Counted from the stretch's first letter, positions 47,801 to 59,141 are shown. The stretch: 64,000 nucleotides of DNA from Nematopogon swammerdamellus (GCA_946902875.1 OX336340.1:19545566-19609565), one strand, 5' to 3'. Made by a program: numbers and translations. The notes: generated by a model not told the origin, from the letters alone.

Positions 47801-50800
47801 AAGAAAATATATTTATTCACCATAAGATGCAGAACACACAATAATTTTATACAATTATACAAGAGGATGGTGAAACGGAAACCGCTCAGCTGAGACGCAG
47901 TTGGACTGCGCGCTGATTTTCAGCGGCTCCCGTTTTAAAATAAATAAATACCTAATATCGGAATTAGAACATAAAATAGAAAATAAAAACTATACAAAAC
48001 AAAACAGATAAATAAACGCTGTTGTTGTTTGCAGGAGAGCATCTCGAACCTAATAAACGTGATGTGCGAGGTGACGTTCTGCCCGGGCAAGTTCGACGTG
48101 CTGTGCGGTCCGCTCGTGGACACGTTCGCCTCTACTCTGCACGACGAGGCCTACACCCGGCTCCTCGTCGACGCCATTGTCAACCAGGTCGGTGCCGAGA
48201 CTGCCTCACATTGTCGCGTTTCCTTGCTCCGTGCTGTTGTATTACGTTTGAATGATATAGTTTAGTGGTCGCTAACGAAATAGTATAATATGGAAATTAA
48301 GGAAATTGTGAGATTATCAAGCTTGGACAGTATTCTAGATGTTTCCTTCTTTACATGCGACTACAGTTGGGAAAGGCATAAGACTTGCTGTCGTGCTTGA
48401 AAAAAAAAGATTGCATGTACGTACGCACGTTAGAATTTATGCTTCTCTCTACGTTATAATATAAGTTATAGTTTTGTTATTTAAGTTTTTGAGTTTTTTC
48501 AAGTTTTTCTTTGAGGACGCGGATCCCTCCAGGGCCTTCTGGGCCCCTAAGGGTCCTTCAGGTGCCGGGTTGACCTGTCGACTTGTCTACCTTTCAAATA
48601 CGTACATACAAATAAATTGTATGTTTAATGCGTAACTTACGGTATTCTTTACCAACCAACGCTCCCACGAATATCTCCCGATATTTTAGGGATTCAGAGG
48701 CGTGCGACACTCAACACCTGAGTGGTTAACACAGGTAAGAAAGAGGCATAGGTAGCCAACTAAAGAAAATGATATTACACATCACCGTAGATCCGTTACC
48801 AGGTCCACAAGGTGATGTACTGCACTGACATCACAAGTTGAGGACCCATGACTTAGCCAGACATGAACGAATGAACTATTTTGAACACACTTTAACCAAA
48901 TCAATGTTTGTTTCCGTCAACGCGGATTGCAGTCGATAGGCGAGCCCAACTTCCGCTACAACGGCGCGCGGCTCTGCTCGATGTACGACTCGATCGCTCC
49001 GCCGGAGGAGTCGACGTTCCGCTCGTGCCTGCTCGAGCGCTGCACCGCCGAGGAGAACAAGATCATCAGCGGCGGCGAGGCGTGCGAGGAGAACATGCGC
49101 GGCTTCGCCATGTTCCTCGCAGAGATCTACATCCAGCTGGACACTCAGGTCGGGCCTCGTGGACTATTTTGTTTTTTTTTTACGTGAATACATCTTTAAA
49201 TTTGCTTCCATAGTGGGCAGCCAATCCAGAAAACTGATGATAACAAAGTTGGGGGATACAGTTTGGTGTTGTAGCTTCATATCTATCATCTACATCCAAA
49301 ATTTAATTACACCACTCGATAGGCAAAGGATCAAAGAATACGTACGTACGTATTCACGTAAAACACACGGCCGTGTCCACGACACAGCCACACCCCGATT
49401 TTGTTTATAGAAAGAGCGACATATGGCGCCGAACCACATATAAGGTGTCTAACTATGATCATGGATATTCGGCCGCGTGCGGGGGTTGCGAATTCCATGT
49501 CCAATTTTTCTTGTCAATATTTTGTTGTGTTTATATATGTGTTTTATATGAACTATTTCATTTCTATTCACGCCCTTCTTGAAGGGCACGAGACTGTAAT
49601 TGGGGGAAAAATGAGGGCGGGGAGAGGGTTCCAGGGTTACCAGTTGTGTGTATAAACAGCTATCGGTAGGGGTAAAATTTGAGCTACCGTCATCGCTTAA
49701 ATTTTGTAGGTAGATGCGACTAGTAAGTGTGTGTGTGTGTGTGTGTGTAGAACTAACACATTTAAACACCAATCTCCGTGAGTAGCACTCACATATATTT
49801 TTTTTACATACAAACTGGCAAATGGAATGACAGCTTTTATGTTGAATTAAGGCCGTGATAAATGCCAAATATGCAAAAACATGCAAAAAGTGCCGCAAAG
49901 AAAGTCCAAAACTGACCAATTGGCACAAATTGCGAAAATATTAAAAAATACCAACATAAAATTTGGTTCCTTACCAACAATGTGGTTTGTTGGTTTTTTT
50001 AAATAATGAGTAAAATTACTATAAAAAAAAAAAGTATGAACTTTAAAAAATACGAGAATGTGTGTATTAATTATTACAATTTTACAATACCACTGATCAA
50101 AGGTCACAAAGAACTGAGAAAACTGGCTTGTTGAAATTTTATTATTGTAACCACGACAGGAGATAAAAATAAAAAACAAAAAACGCCTACACGAAATTAT
50201 CGACGTAATTAACCATACGTACCTAAATGCACCTATCTACCTATCTTTGCTTACATAAGTACCTATTTTTATTTTAGTTTTCATTGATAGTGTATTTAGA
50301 GGTTTATAAAAAGTGGTACATAAACCAAAATAATTTGGAATTTTAAATTCGGCGGCAGAGGTGTGTCAGGATCGTGGCACGTGGAGATCCGTTGTCTCTG
50401 CCTACCCCACCGGGAAACAGGCGTGACGCTATGTATGTATGTAAATTGCCGAATGCTCAAGGTCTTTGGCGTTTGTCAGGGCCTTAAGGCAGGTTTTTTT
50501 GTAAATAACTGACAACCGGCTGCACCCAAAAGCCCATCGGACAATCGAGACACAGTTAATGACATCACTCCACGCGAAACCACGCTCAGTGAGGTGACAT
50601 GCCGGTTCAAAATCTTTAAATTTCCAACAAGCGCACTTCTTTCTTATAGATTGCATTGATGAATGGGACAAATAAAATAAAATAAAATTATGAATCATGT
50701 TTACTGAATATGCATTTGTGTCAATGTAGTATTGTGTCTTCTTTAGGAGAAAATGATCTGAGGTCTGATATTAATATAAATTCCTTCTTTACTTAAGTTT

Positions 50801-53800
50801 TTTAGTTTATGATCCATAATTTTGAACATTTTGCTTTATATTGCAGTTCACACATTTTTTTAATTTTGAGTGTGAACGCTACAAGCTTATGTAATTTGTT
50901 TTCTTACGACCTGCCACTGCGTCGTTCGCGATAAGATAATAGTGTTATTGAACTCCTTGTTTACACTGAATATTATTAATATTCCAATAAGCTACACTCT
51001 CTTATGCATGCATGCAAGCTGTTCAATCTACGATGCGAACAATATTAGTCAATACTATCTGACCATGTATTTATCAAATTTGATAACAATGCAAGGTGTG
51101 GATCTAAGCTTACGATGGCTTCACCGAACATATCCGGGCCCATCGGCAGTAGAGGAGGGTATTAATCGAGGCCGGGACTAGCGAGTGGCCACTCTAAATT
51201 TCCCGCGCCTGAATCGACATTTAACACATGAATTTACATTTACCTGAATCGTAATAATTTGTAAACCTTGTTTTGGTCATTTGTAATGTTGAAGAGATTA
51301 GACTCCATATGCGTCTATGTAAAAATAGAGAGTGGTGTTAAATTTTCGTTACTGAAATATTAATTTAATTTATTTATTGAGTATTTTTTTATTAAGCCGA
51401 CACCATGTACCATAAACATAATAATACCTATATTGAGTGTATTTGTTTTTAATTTTATTTCTTTGCTAAGTGCTTTTTATTAGGGACTAGCTTTTGCCCG
51501 CGACTCCGCTTGCATTATTTTATTTTATTTTTTAGAATTTTTTTCAAATGTTCATCTTTTTACAAATTTATGTTCTCTTAATTTAAGTTTGGGGCTTTAG
51601 CCATATTCGGTTATGTCAGCCCCGTGGTGACTAAGTTGAGAGATTTAAAAAAAAATTACTTAAACATCCCTGTGAATGTGAGAGAAGTTTTAAAGAATTT
51701 TATAACGTCTTGACAGTTCATTGAGGGTGGATTACATAGGATTGTTTTGGAATGCTGGTTGCATGGCATTGCATGACCAAACCCTTGTTGCAGAGAAATA
51801 GAGTGTAGTAGTTTTTATGTGTGGAGGCAGTGATTATCAAGTTAAAGACGAATTCAGTGTCGTCAATGAATTTAAGAAAGCGGTAGATGTACTAAAACAT
51901 ACAAATCTTATTATTTGTACCGTACCTCACAGAGTTAACACTGAAAGAGAAAGCATAGCATATAATAATTTTGTGTATAAATTGAATTTCGAAATTGTTA
52001 AAACGTTTACTGGTGTTAATGGATTGTACGTATTGGATATTAACAGGAATCTAATGTTTACCGATTACGGAATGAATGGGTTATCTCTTAAACTTTCGGG
52101 AAAATACAAATTAGCTATTGGTTTAAACTCTACCATAAGAGAAATTAACGAGAGATTTTATAATTCTGACAATTCTTTTCCCCTTCATCATCACCAAGGA
52201 AATATCAGATGATTAACAGACCTGAGAGAAGGGTAAACAAAAATAAGTTGTCGATACTACTTTTAAATATAAGAAGTCTTAGAAATAAATTGTTAGAATT
52301 AGAAGAATTTTTGGATGCATTACTAGTTGATTTTAACTTTAAACCAGATGTAATTTGTCTTTGTGAAACGTGGCTAGAGCCTCATGAACATCAATTCACT
52401 CGTATAAATGGTTATAATGAAGTTGGCCATCAAAGCAGACAAACCTACAAAGGAGGTGGAACTATTATATACATGAAAGATGAACTTAAAAAGAAATATG
52501 TAAATGAAATCGATTTAAATTCTTTTACAATAGAAAAACATGTGGAAATATCAGGTGTAAAATTGAAAACAAGTGACTCGTACATTACAATCATTTGTGT
52601 TTATAGAAGCCCGAATGGAGATTTTAATTTATTCATTGATAAAATGTCCAAATTACTGCATGATTTAGTATTCTCAAAAATTATATTGTTGGGTGATTTT
52701 AATATAGACTTCTCAGATAAGAAAACTACAAAGTATAAAAAAATCATAAAATTGTGTAAGGAATTCAACCTTAATTTATTTGTTCATGAAGCTACACGAA
52801 CAACCTCTACATCGCAGAAATGTTTAGATAATGTAATATCCAATATAAATAAATCAATGGCAAATGCAAAAGTGGTCAATGTAGACATATCCGATCATGA
52901 TGCAATACTGTTTAATGTAAAAGATGAAAATGTATTAATTGACACTGAAGAGCCATTTTACTCAAGAAAAATTTATTCCAAGTACAACTTAGCACAATTC
53001 AATGATCATATTAGACAAATCGATTGGTCAGTAATGGATAATGAAAATAACTCACAAAATAAATTTACAATATTTCACAATATTTTAAAGGACACAATCA
53101 GCAAATGTTTTAATGTTAAAAGAACCAAAAGAAAAAGAATAACCGAAAAAAGTTGGATCACAAGGGGAATTAAAATATCTAGTAAAATAAAGAGAAATAT
53201 ATACCTAACGTTAAAAAAGACTAATTGTAACATTCTAAAAGGCGAATATAAAAAATACACAAAAATATTAAAAAGAGTACGCAAACAGGCTAAAAAAAAC
53301 GCTAACAGAGATGAAATAAAAACCTCAAATAATAAAATAAAGACAACATGGAAAATAGTAAAACGGAAAACAAATATTAAGAATAAAAATAAAATAGAAA
53401 AAAATTCATTAAAACAAAACAACGAATTGATTAATAATCCACAGAAGGTAGCAAATATTTTTAACGATTTTTTCTCGAAAATAGGACATACATCCGCTAA
53501 TAAAGCCAGTAATGAAAACGAATATATAACAAAGTTAAAACGATTAAAGATAAACAATACAAATTCATTTGTACTGAAACCTACCAATGAAAGTGAAGTT
53601 AAAAAAGTAATAATAAAATTAAAAAAAAGTAATGCTACTGGCGAAGACGACATAAATACAATGATTTTAAAAGAAAATGCTATTGAACTTGCTGGTCCGT
53701 TGACCGAAATAATAAATAGCAACTTCAGTGCAGGAAGATTTCCAGATCAACTCAAAATAGCAAAAGTAGTAGCACTTTTTAAGAAAGGAGATAAATCCGA

Positions 53801-56800
53801 TGTTAATAATTATCGACCAATTTCTCTATTGTCACCAATATCAAAAATTTTTGAAAACATTTTGTTTAATAGACTTTTAACATACATGGAATCTAACAAT
53901 TACCTTACAAATTGCCAATATGGATATAGAAAGAAGAAATCAACGGCAGATGCAATCTCCAAATTAAATAAGGATATTCTGCAAAACTTAAATAATAGAA
54001 TACACTGTGCAGGTGTTTTTTGCGATTTAAGCAAAGCATTTGACTGTGTTAATCATAATAAACTTATAAATAAACTTGAATATTATGGTGTAAGAGGGCT
54101 ACAACTTGAACTTTTTAAGGACTACCTGAAGAACAGAAAGCAGTATGTAGAAGTTTCATATATAAACGAAAAAAATGAAATCACTACGGCAAAGTCTGAA
54201 GTAGCTAATGTAACAATCGGTGTGCCGCAGGGTTCAGTTTTAGGGCCTTTACTATTTTTAATTTTTATCAACGATTTGCCAAATAATGTATCAAATAATG
54301 TGTACCTTTTTGCAGATGATACGAGTGGAATTATTGCGTCAAATAATAAACACGACCTTAACGAAAAAATAAAATTATGTATAAAAGAATTAGAACATTG
54401 GTTCATGTGTAATAATTTAATGTTAAATAAGAAGAAGTCCAACTACATGATATTTAAAAAATCTAAATTATATATAGATCCAGACACAAGTGATTTAGAA
54501 TTAGTAAAATGTGATACAGTAGTTTTTTTAGGTATAACGTTCGATTGTTTGATGTCTTTCAACGCACATGTAGAAAAAATTGAAACCAAAATAGCGAGAG
54601 CATGTTTTGCAATTAGATCGATAAAAGGTGAAGTGGATCAAAGTACGTTAAGAACAGTTTATTTTAGCTATATCGAATCTATTCTTAGGTATGGACTAGA
54701 AGCATGGGGTAACAATGCCAATGTGAAGAACAGTCTTTTATTGTTGCAAAAAAAAGCTATTAGAATAATATGTAATGCTAAATACGACGACACATGCCGA
54801 CCTTTATTCGTAAAATTAAACATAATGACTGTAATATCATTATATATATATATATAAATTGTATTGAAGTCTACAAAGGAAAAAACCAAATGGATACGGT
54901 TGGACAATTTGGCTATAATTTACGAAATAAGGATGATATTCGACCACCAGGTCCCAAAAGTATAATTTTCAAAAATTCATCAAATTACTTGGCAGTAAAA
55001 TTGTACAATCATTTAAATGACTCGATTAAAGGGAGTGAAACTTTAGAAATATTAAAAAAACAACTAAAAAGCTATCTAGTCAATCGGCCATATTATGATA
55101 TAGAAGAGTATTTTAAGAATTTTAAGTGCAATTTTAATTAATTTGATTAATAATATGTAAATTAAGTAAATTTTTCAGGGTTCTAGTCTTTATTGTAAGT
55201 TTTTATTAGATTAAGATTTTATATTACTTAACTATTATTGTAATTATTTTTTTGTTTATTAATAATATGTAAATTAAGTAATTTTTTCAGGATTCTAGTC
55301 TATAATGTAAGTTTTTATTAGATTAAGATTTTATACTACTTAACTATTATTATAATTATTATTTTTGTTTTTTTTTTAACAGCTATGTACAGCTCCTCGG
55401 AGTTTTTTATTGCATAATAAACAATACAATACAATACAATACAATAGAATGAATGTATAATTGCAGGGCGGACGAGTGAAAAGTTTAGGCGAGAGTCTGT
55501 GCAAGATTCTGCTCTTCCTACTCGACACTAAAGAACAACTCAACATCAAAACCGTCTGTCAACTTCTTAAGGTAAGGCCAAGTACACATATCATAATATC
55601 TGCCAATAACCATGAAAAGAGTAGAAACACTTCCCAAGTGTGACTCAGACTCGCGCTCCGAGGGTTCCGTACCACCACGTTATTGGCGGGTTTTTATTAG
55701 TTTGCACTATAATTACACCAAGATTGACACTTGTATGTATTACCTTTTTTACGAAAGAGAAACAACAAAAAAACTTTGAAAAAATAATGTTTCTTGTATG
55801 TAACCCCCTTAATTTACTTTTTATTTTTATTCGTTAGGATCTCTGCCATAATAAACACACATTCTGTGAAAATTTCAACTGGGTTCCTAATACAGTTCAA
55901 AAGATACACCCCTCTGACAGACAGACTGTGTGGGTTTAGTAATAGGCTACTGTACGGATATGAAAATGTCAAAAGCAAATCAATCAATAATTGTTCAATT
56001 TTGGCTTTTAGACACACTATTACTTTTTAATGTTCTGAACTGGCCGGACAATACTATCTTCATAGGCATTTCGACTTTATCGGGTTAGAGTAAGGAAGGA
56101 AAGGAATGTACAATTTTATGTGGAATCAGAACCACGGAGCCTCGACGAATGCCAACGACTCATACTTTTTTTAAAACCTTTATTTTGTTTAAGGCTTTAG
56201 CCATTCCTGGCTATGCCAGCCCCATAGTAACTAGGTATATTGATATTTTAATGTACTTCAGCAAGATTCAATGCCTGAGACTTTACAAAAAAAAATTTTA
56301 TGAATTTAAACTCCTCCCCCTGAGCTCGCCCCAAGGCTTCATGTACTTAAAAAAACAGGTTGAGTCTGTCAGTTCTTAAGTGTCTCAATAGCTTCTGCCT
56401 CAGTTCTCGGTTCCGGGCACATTCCAACAGTATATGGAGTAGGTCCTCTTCTATCCCACATGTCAGTCAGTCAGTCAGCGTGTAAGCGTCCACTGCTGGA
56501 CATACGCCTCTCCAATTTTCCTCCAGTCCTCCCAGCCTTCAGCGATACGGAACCACTGATTTCCGCCGGCGTACTTGATGCCGTCGTCCCACCTGGCAGG
56601 TGGTCTTCCCACACTCCGTTTTCCTGTCCACGGCCGCCAGTATAGGACACGGTTACTCCAGCGGTCATCGTATCTTCGGCTAACGTGCCCAGCCCACTGC
56701 CACTTGAGCTTAGCCACCCGGTGTCCAATATCAACTACTACTTTGGTGCGTCGGCGGATTGCCTCGTTACGCACCATATCACGTACCACCATATCCCACA

Positions 56801-58457
56801 CGTCCTGCACTCATACTTAAGGAGTGGGAACAGTTGTCAGGTATCCCGCTGGACGCGGACTGCCCGGGCGGGATGCGCGCGGCGTTCGAGCGGCTTCAGC
56901 AGCCGCAGCTGCAGGCGGTGTCGATGGTGCGGCACGTGCTGTCGCTGCGGGCCAACCGCTGGGGCGTGCAGGACTCGGGGCTCCTCCGCCAGCACTCCGA
57001 TACCCGTCAGTACATTCATAATTTTTTCTCAATGAGAAACCTACAAAATCATCAGCTGTCACTATGTTTTAGATGTTGTATTATCTGTGTTTTCGATAGA
57101 CTATGGGCTGTGTTATTATGTGGCTAGTCAATAAATACTTGTAAAAATATGTTTAAAAAAATACCCTGCGAAGTATCTTGTCGGTTCTTCTTTGTGGGTG
57201 TAATCGAACCGGATAGAACAAATTGTGACAAGTACGAGCGCAGTCTAACTGCCATATGAATGATCAATAAACAATACAATACAATATGATTGCGCGATCT
57301 CTTCAAAGTGAACGCTGAGTCACCTCCGAGAGCACAACTTAAAAATTAATTTAAGAAAGCACTTCATATGAAAAATAATAATCGGCAAATGGAATAAACT
57401 GTCATCCATGCACCCATCACAACCTCATTCAAGAACAGAACAAACAAGAGCAGGTTAAATAAATATTTAAAAGCACTGTACGAGAAAAAATTAATCAAAC
57501 ATCAGTTAATACAATAAACAATCAGCATAATAGGACAAATTGTGAGAAGTTCGAGTGCAGTTTTACTGACTTATGAATGATCACCAAACAAAATACTAAC
57601 AAGTGAATATGTACACACCAGCTTCCTTTGCTCCGTTCAAGAAAATAATTAATACATAATACTAATGCTCTTGTTGGTTTCTACTCAAGACAGCACCAGG
57701 TCTTGGGGAAATCTCTACTGAGACTTCTTCTCTTCACTCACTTTGGTGATTGTTGAAGCTGTTCTGGAGTTACGAGGGAACATACATACACACATATTAT
57801 TACATCAATGAATTACAAAGGGAAGCACTGACATGGCAGCTAGTTCACCAAGGTGTTATGCGCTGACATCACAGATGTAGTAGGTGATGTAGCAAATCGT
57901 GTCAGTTTCCATACAAAAAAAAATGTAGAGTCTAAAGGCTTTAAAATCTTTGTTCTGTGTAGTGTCCAACGGTGAGCCGACGACTCCGACGACGCCGAAC
58001 GCACTGGGAAACCCCAACGACTCAATCTACATGCCGGACGGGCACGCCCTCACGGCCGAGGAGAAGGACTTCCTGCAGAGCCACCTCACCGACGCCAAGT
58101 CTGGCATGGACGACGAAGACATCCTGTGAGTCAACATAATTTTTGTTTACTGTTTTCCTAATTCACTCACTGCCTTCATTGGCATCTGTCAGATAATTTA
58201 GAACAGGAATTATTTGGCATCTCCTAAAAGTGGATATGGTCAGATGACTGCTGTAAGTCCAGAACTCTCAAAATTAGAAAATATCTTAATACCTAGGAAT
58301 CTGAGCAGGAAGCAAAAAAAAAAATAAAAAAATTATGACCTCCGTAATTGGTTACAGGGCTGAGATGGAGACGGACAACTGGGAGACGGGCATGGACGCC
58401 GAGATGCAAGTGGGCTTCTTGGAGTTCCTCAAGATGTCCAATCAGATCAAGCGATAA
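44848..58457 (+). CDS. PAIP1: PAIP1 homolog, polyadenylate-binding protein-interacting protein 1 (8 exons)
   Basis: Exons: 44848-44983, 46249-46487, 48035-48187, 48933-49148, 55467-55571, 56834-57005, 57963-58125, 58358-58457. All junctions are GT-AG with matching phases; the product is 427 aa (human about 479). Exon 1 encodes a Gly/Arg-rich N-terminus. Exon 2 carries a PAM2-like motif, YTLSAEAKEWFP, the kind that binds the MLLE domain of PABP. Exons 2-6 form an MIF4G-like helical region (RYNGARLCSMYDS, GFAMFLAEIY, LGESLCKILLFLL). The C-terminus is acidic (AEMETDNWETGMD), as in the family. The family links PABP to eIF4A/eIF3 and stimulates cytoplasmic translation. The start at 44848 is the first ATG in frame. 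Exon 2 continues into a tandem array of its own end; the model uses the first donor. An alternative acceptor 6 nt into exon 6 would drop two residues. Confidence 0.9.
45748..46126 (+). mobile_element. Interspersed repeat, family D, in PAIP1 intron 1
   Basis: Close match to 36010-36402; ends about 120 bp before the exon 2 acceptor. Confidence 0.65.
46443..46904 (+). repeat. In-frame 66-bp tandem array of PAIP1 exon 2 tail plus splice donor (7 copies)
   Basis: Seven copies, each 45 nt of exon 2 end (encoding DMANSLDSAENIDLR) plus 21 nt of intron starting at the donor. Exon ends fall at 46487, 46553, 46619, 46685, 46751, 46817 and 46883. Donors are GTGAGT in copies 1, 2, 4 and 5, GTTAGT in copies 3 and 6, and GTAAGT in copy 7. 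The spacer encodes YN, FG, FV, YN, FG, FV in order, showing a 198-bp higher-order repeat of three units. The frame stays open from exon 2 through all copies to 46994, so use of a later donor would add 22 aa per copy without a frameshift. Confidence 0.93.
46981..47072 (-). mobile_element. SINE, family B fragment just after the PAIP1 exon 2 array
   Basis: Tail and first 70 bp of the family B 3' end (agccaatatcatctctgaga). Confidence 0.55.
47196..47275 (-). mobile_element. SINE, family A fragment in PAIP1 intron 2
   Basis: About 80 bp of the family A 3' end with loss of several bases. Confidence 0.55.
47331..47735 (-). mobile_element. Full-length SINE, family B, with tRNA-Ser/Leu-like head
   Basis: On the minus strand the head reads gtggccgagtggtttgggca with a B-box-like gattcgaatct near 47670, followed by a body and an A run at 47331-47339. 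The head resembles class II tRNAs (Ser/Leu) but lacks a foldable intact tRNA. Length is about 400 bp. Confidence 0.75.
49727..49748 (+). repeat. (GT)n microsatellite in PAIP1 intron 4
   Basis: Eleven uninterrupted GT units. Confidence 0.9.
51096..51215. mobile_element. 3' fragment of the same LINE family as 62129-62665
   Basis: Near-identical to 62129-62248 over about 115 bp (tggatctaagcttacgatgg onward), in the same orientation, in PAIP1 intron 4. Confidence 0.7.
51817..52212 (+). CDS. LINE ORF1 3' part, SGNH/esterase-like C-terminus
   Basis: 131 codons resembling the C-terminal half of the SGNH-hydrolase-like ORF1 seen in some LINEs: GGSDY where these proteins have a GTND-type motif, then TNLIICTVPHRVN, LDINRN and DYGMNGLSLKLSGKYKLA, which looks like a degenerate catalytic D-x-x-H block. 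The 5' part of ORF1 is missing. Its TGA overlaps the ORF2 ATG (ATGA at 52209-52212), an arrangement that fits termination-reinitiation. Confidence 0.6.
   Translation: MCGGSDYQVKDEFSVVNEFKKAVDVLKHTNLIICTVPHRVNTERESIAYNNFVYKLNFEIVKTFTGVNGLYVLDINRNLMFTDYGMNGLSLKLSGKYKLAIGLNSTIREINERFYNSDNSFPLHHHQGNIR
52209..54857 (+). CDS. LINE ORF2: APE endonuclease and reverse transcriptase
   Basis: 882 codons. The N-terminal endonuclease/exonuclease/phosphatase domain (about residues 10-240) has LLNIRSLRNK, CLCETWL, LLGDFNIDF and SDHDAI. A Lys/Asn-rich linker follows. The reverse transcriptase (about 490-760) shows NNYRPISLLSPISKIFE, DLSKAFDCVNH, GVPQGSVLGPLLF and the catalytic FADD. The frame ends early inside a TA dinucleotide run at 54840-54857; the C-terminal region continues in another frame. 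It encodes target-primed retrotransposition activity, probably lost through this break. Confidence 0.9.
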   Translation: MINRPERRVNKNKLSILLLNIRSLRNKLLELEEFLDALLVDFNFKPDVICLCETWLEPHEHQFTRINGYNEVGHQSRQTYKGGGTIIYMKDELKKKYVNEIDLNSFTIEKHVEISGVKLKTSDSYITIICVYRSPNGDFNLFIDKMSKLLHDLVFSKIILLGDFNIDFSDKKTTKYKKIIKLCKEFNLNLFVHEATRTTSTSQKCLDNVISNINKSMANAKVVNVDISDHDAILFNVKDENVLIDTEEPFYSRKIYSKYNLAQFNDHIRQIDWSVMDNENNSQNKFTIFHNILKDTISKCFNVKRTKRKRITEKSWITRGIKISSKIKRNIYLTLKKTNCNILKGEYKKYTKILKRVRKQAKKNANRDEIKTSNNKIKTTWKIVKRKTNIKNKNKIEKNSLKQNNELINNPQKVANIFNDFFSKIGHTSANKASNENEYITKLKRLKINNTNSFVLKPTNESEVKKVIIKLKKSNATGEDDINTMILKENAIELAGPLTEIINSNFSAGRFPDQLKIAKVVALFKKGDKSDVNNYRPISLLSPISKIFENILFNRLLTYMESNNYLTNCQYGYRKKKSTADAISKLNKDILQNLNNRIHCAGVFCDLSKAFDCVNHNKLINKLEYYGVRGLQLELFKDYLKNRKQYVEVSYINEKNEITTAKSEVANVTIGVPQGSVLGPLLFLIFINDLPNNVSNNVYLFADDTSGIIASNNKHDLNEKIKLCIKELEHWFMCNNLMLNKKKSNYMIFKKSKLYIDPDTSDLELVKCDTVVFLGITFDCLMSFNAHVEKIETKIARACFAIRSIKGEVDQSTLRTVYFSYIESILRYGLEAWGNNANVKNSLLLLQKKAIRIICNAKYDDTCRPLFVKLNIMTVISLYIYI
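54858..55141 (+). pseudogene. Frameshifted C-terminal end of LINE ORF2
   Basis: Downstream of the TA run the ORF2 C-terminus continues in a different frame to a stop at 55141, with YNLRNKDDIRPP and LKSYLVNRPYYDIEEY typical of LINE ORF2 ends. The break is best explained by a change in microsatellite length. Confidence 0.8.
55620..55950 (+). mobile_element. Interspersed repeat, family D, in PAIP1 intron 5
   Basis: Starts near gactcgcgctccgagggttc, about 50 bp after exon 5; contains attctgtgaaaatttcaact. Diverged. Confidence 0.5.
56460..56815 (-). mobile_element. RTE-type LINE 3' end fragment next to PAIP1 exon 6
   Basis: The minus strand encodes VAKLKWQWAGHVSRR, GKRSVGRPPARW and GEAYVQQWTLT, followed by a (TGAC)n tail at 56460-56480. 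It lies in PAIP1 intron 5 on the opposite strand and ends about 20 bp before the exon 6 acceptor. Confidence 0.8.
57110..57290 (+). mobile_element. LINE 3'UTR fragment with AATAC tail in PAIP1 intron 6
   Basis: Contains cggttcttctttgtgggtgt and ends aataaacaatacaatacaat. Close relatives are at 19727-19912 and more diverged at 32219-32385. Confidence 0.6.
57819..57929 (+). mobile_element. SINE, family A fragment next to PAIP1 exon 7
   Basis: 3' third of family A with an A tail ending about 34 bp before the exon 7 acceptor at 57962. Confidence 0.7.
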
Positions 58458-58870
58458 CTCAGCTTAGGAGCATATTTTGGCCGTAGAGTAATGGGCTAGA
58501 GCGTTAAGAAAAATAAAAAAAAAATAAGAATACGGGCTTCGTGTACGACGACATCTCGTATGGAGCGATGAAAACTTTCCCGAGTGCTCGTGAGAGAGAA
58601 TTTCTTTACTTTCCGAACTCGTTAAACGTTCATAGTGTAGTTCCCATCCATTTGAAATGTGTGCATCGAATAATCTGTCACCCGTAATGCCGAGTATTGT
58701 TTTGGTTGTGGTGATTTAAAATTCTCATATGATTTGAAATGAAATTATAAGATATTTGGCTCTCTTGGCTTAGTAAAAATATGACTAAAAATCATGATTT
58801 ATTATAGAACAAAATCAACTTTTTTTTATAAATCAATTACTATTGTGGAACAAAATCAGTTCTTATATAT

Positions 58871-59127
58871 AAGGTGTTTCGTTATTCATGTCGTTTCTTT
58901 CAGGGGGGTTGTTCTGTATCCTAAACTGAGTAACTTTTGTTCTATAGCTTTTGGAAATTGGAAAAAAAAATCGCTTTCCCCATACATTTGGAGGTTAGGT
59001 CTGCCCTTAAATGAATGGAGAAAGTGAATTTTTTTTTCCAATTTCCAAAAGCTGTAGAACAAAAGTTACTCAGTTTAGGATACAGAACAACCCCCTGAAA
59101 GAAACGACATGAATAACGAAACACCTT
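58871..59127. mobile_element. Hairpin MITE downstream of PAIP1
   Basis: Inverted arms of about 100 bp beginning aaggtgtttcgttattcatg; the flanks are palindromic TATATA, which fits a TA target duplication. The loop is about 55 bp. Confidence 0.8.
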
Positions 59128-59141
59128 ATATAACATGGTTC

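Larger units (their letters stand above)
51810..55446 (+). mobile_element. Nearly complete non-LTR retrotransposon (LINE) in PAIP1 intron 4
   Basis: A plus-strand element of about 3.6 kb: the 3' part of ORF1, a full ORF2 with endonuclease and reverse transcriptase, a 3'UTR containing a 112-bp tandem duplication (55146-55370), and an (ACAAT)n tail at 55423-55446. It is AT-rich compared with host exons. The 5' end is truncated within ORF1 near 51810. ORF2 is broken only once, in a TA microsatellite. The domain set (SGNH-like ORF1, APE-type endonuclease) suggests the CR1/Jockey superfamily; the exact clade is uncertain. It lies in the same direction as PAIP1 between exons 4 and 5. Confidence 0.9.

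Noticed and set aside
53075..53722. 215-aa hydrophobic minus-strand ORF resembling a membrane protein
   Set aside because: Antisense of the Lys/Asn-rich linker of LINE ORF2, where AAA/AAT codons read as Phe/Ile/Leu.
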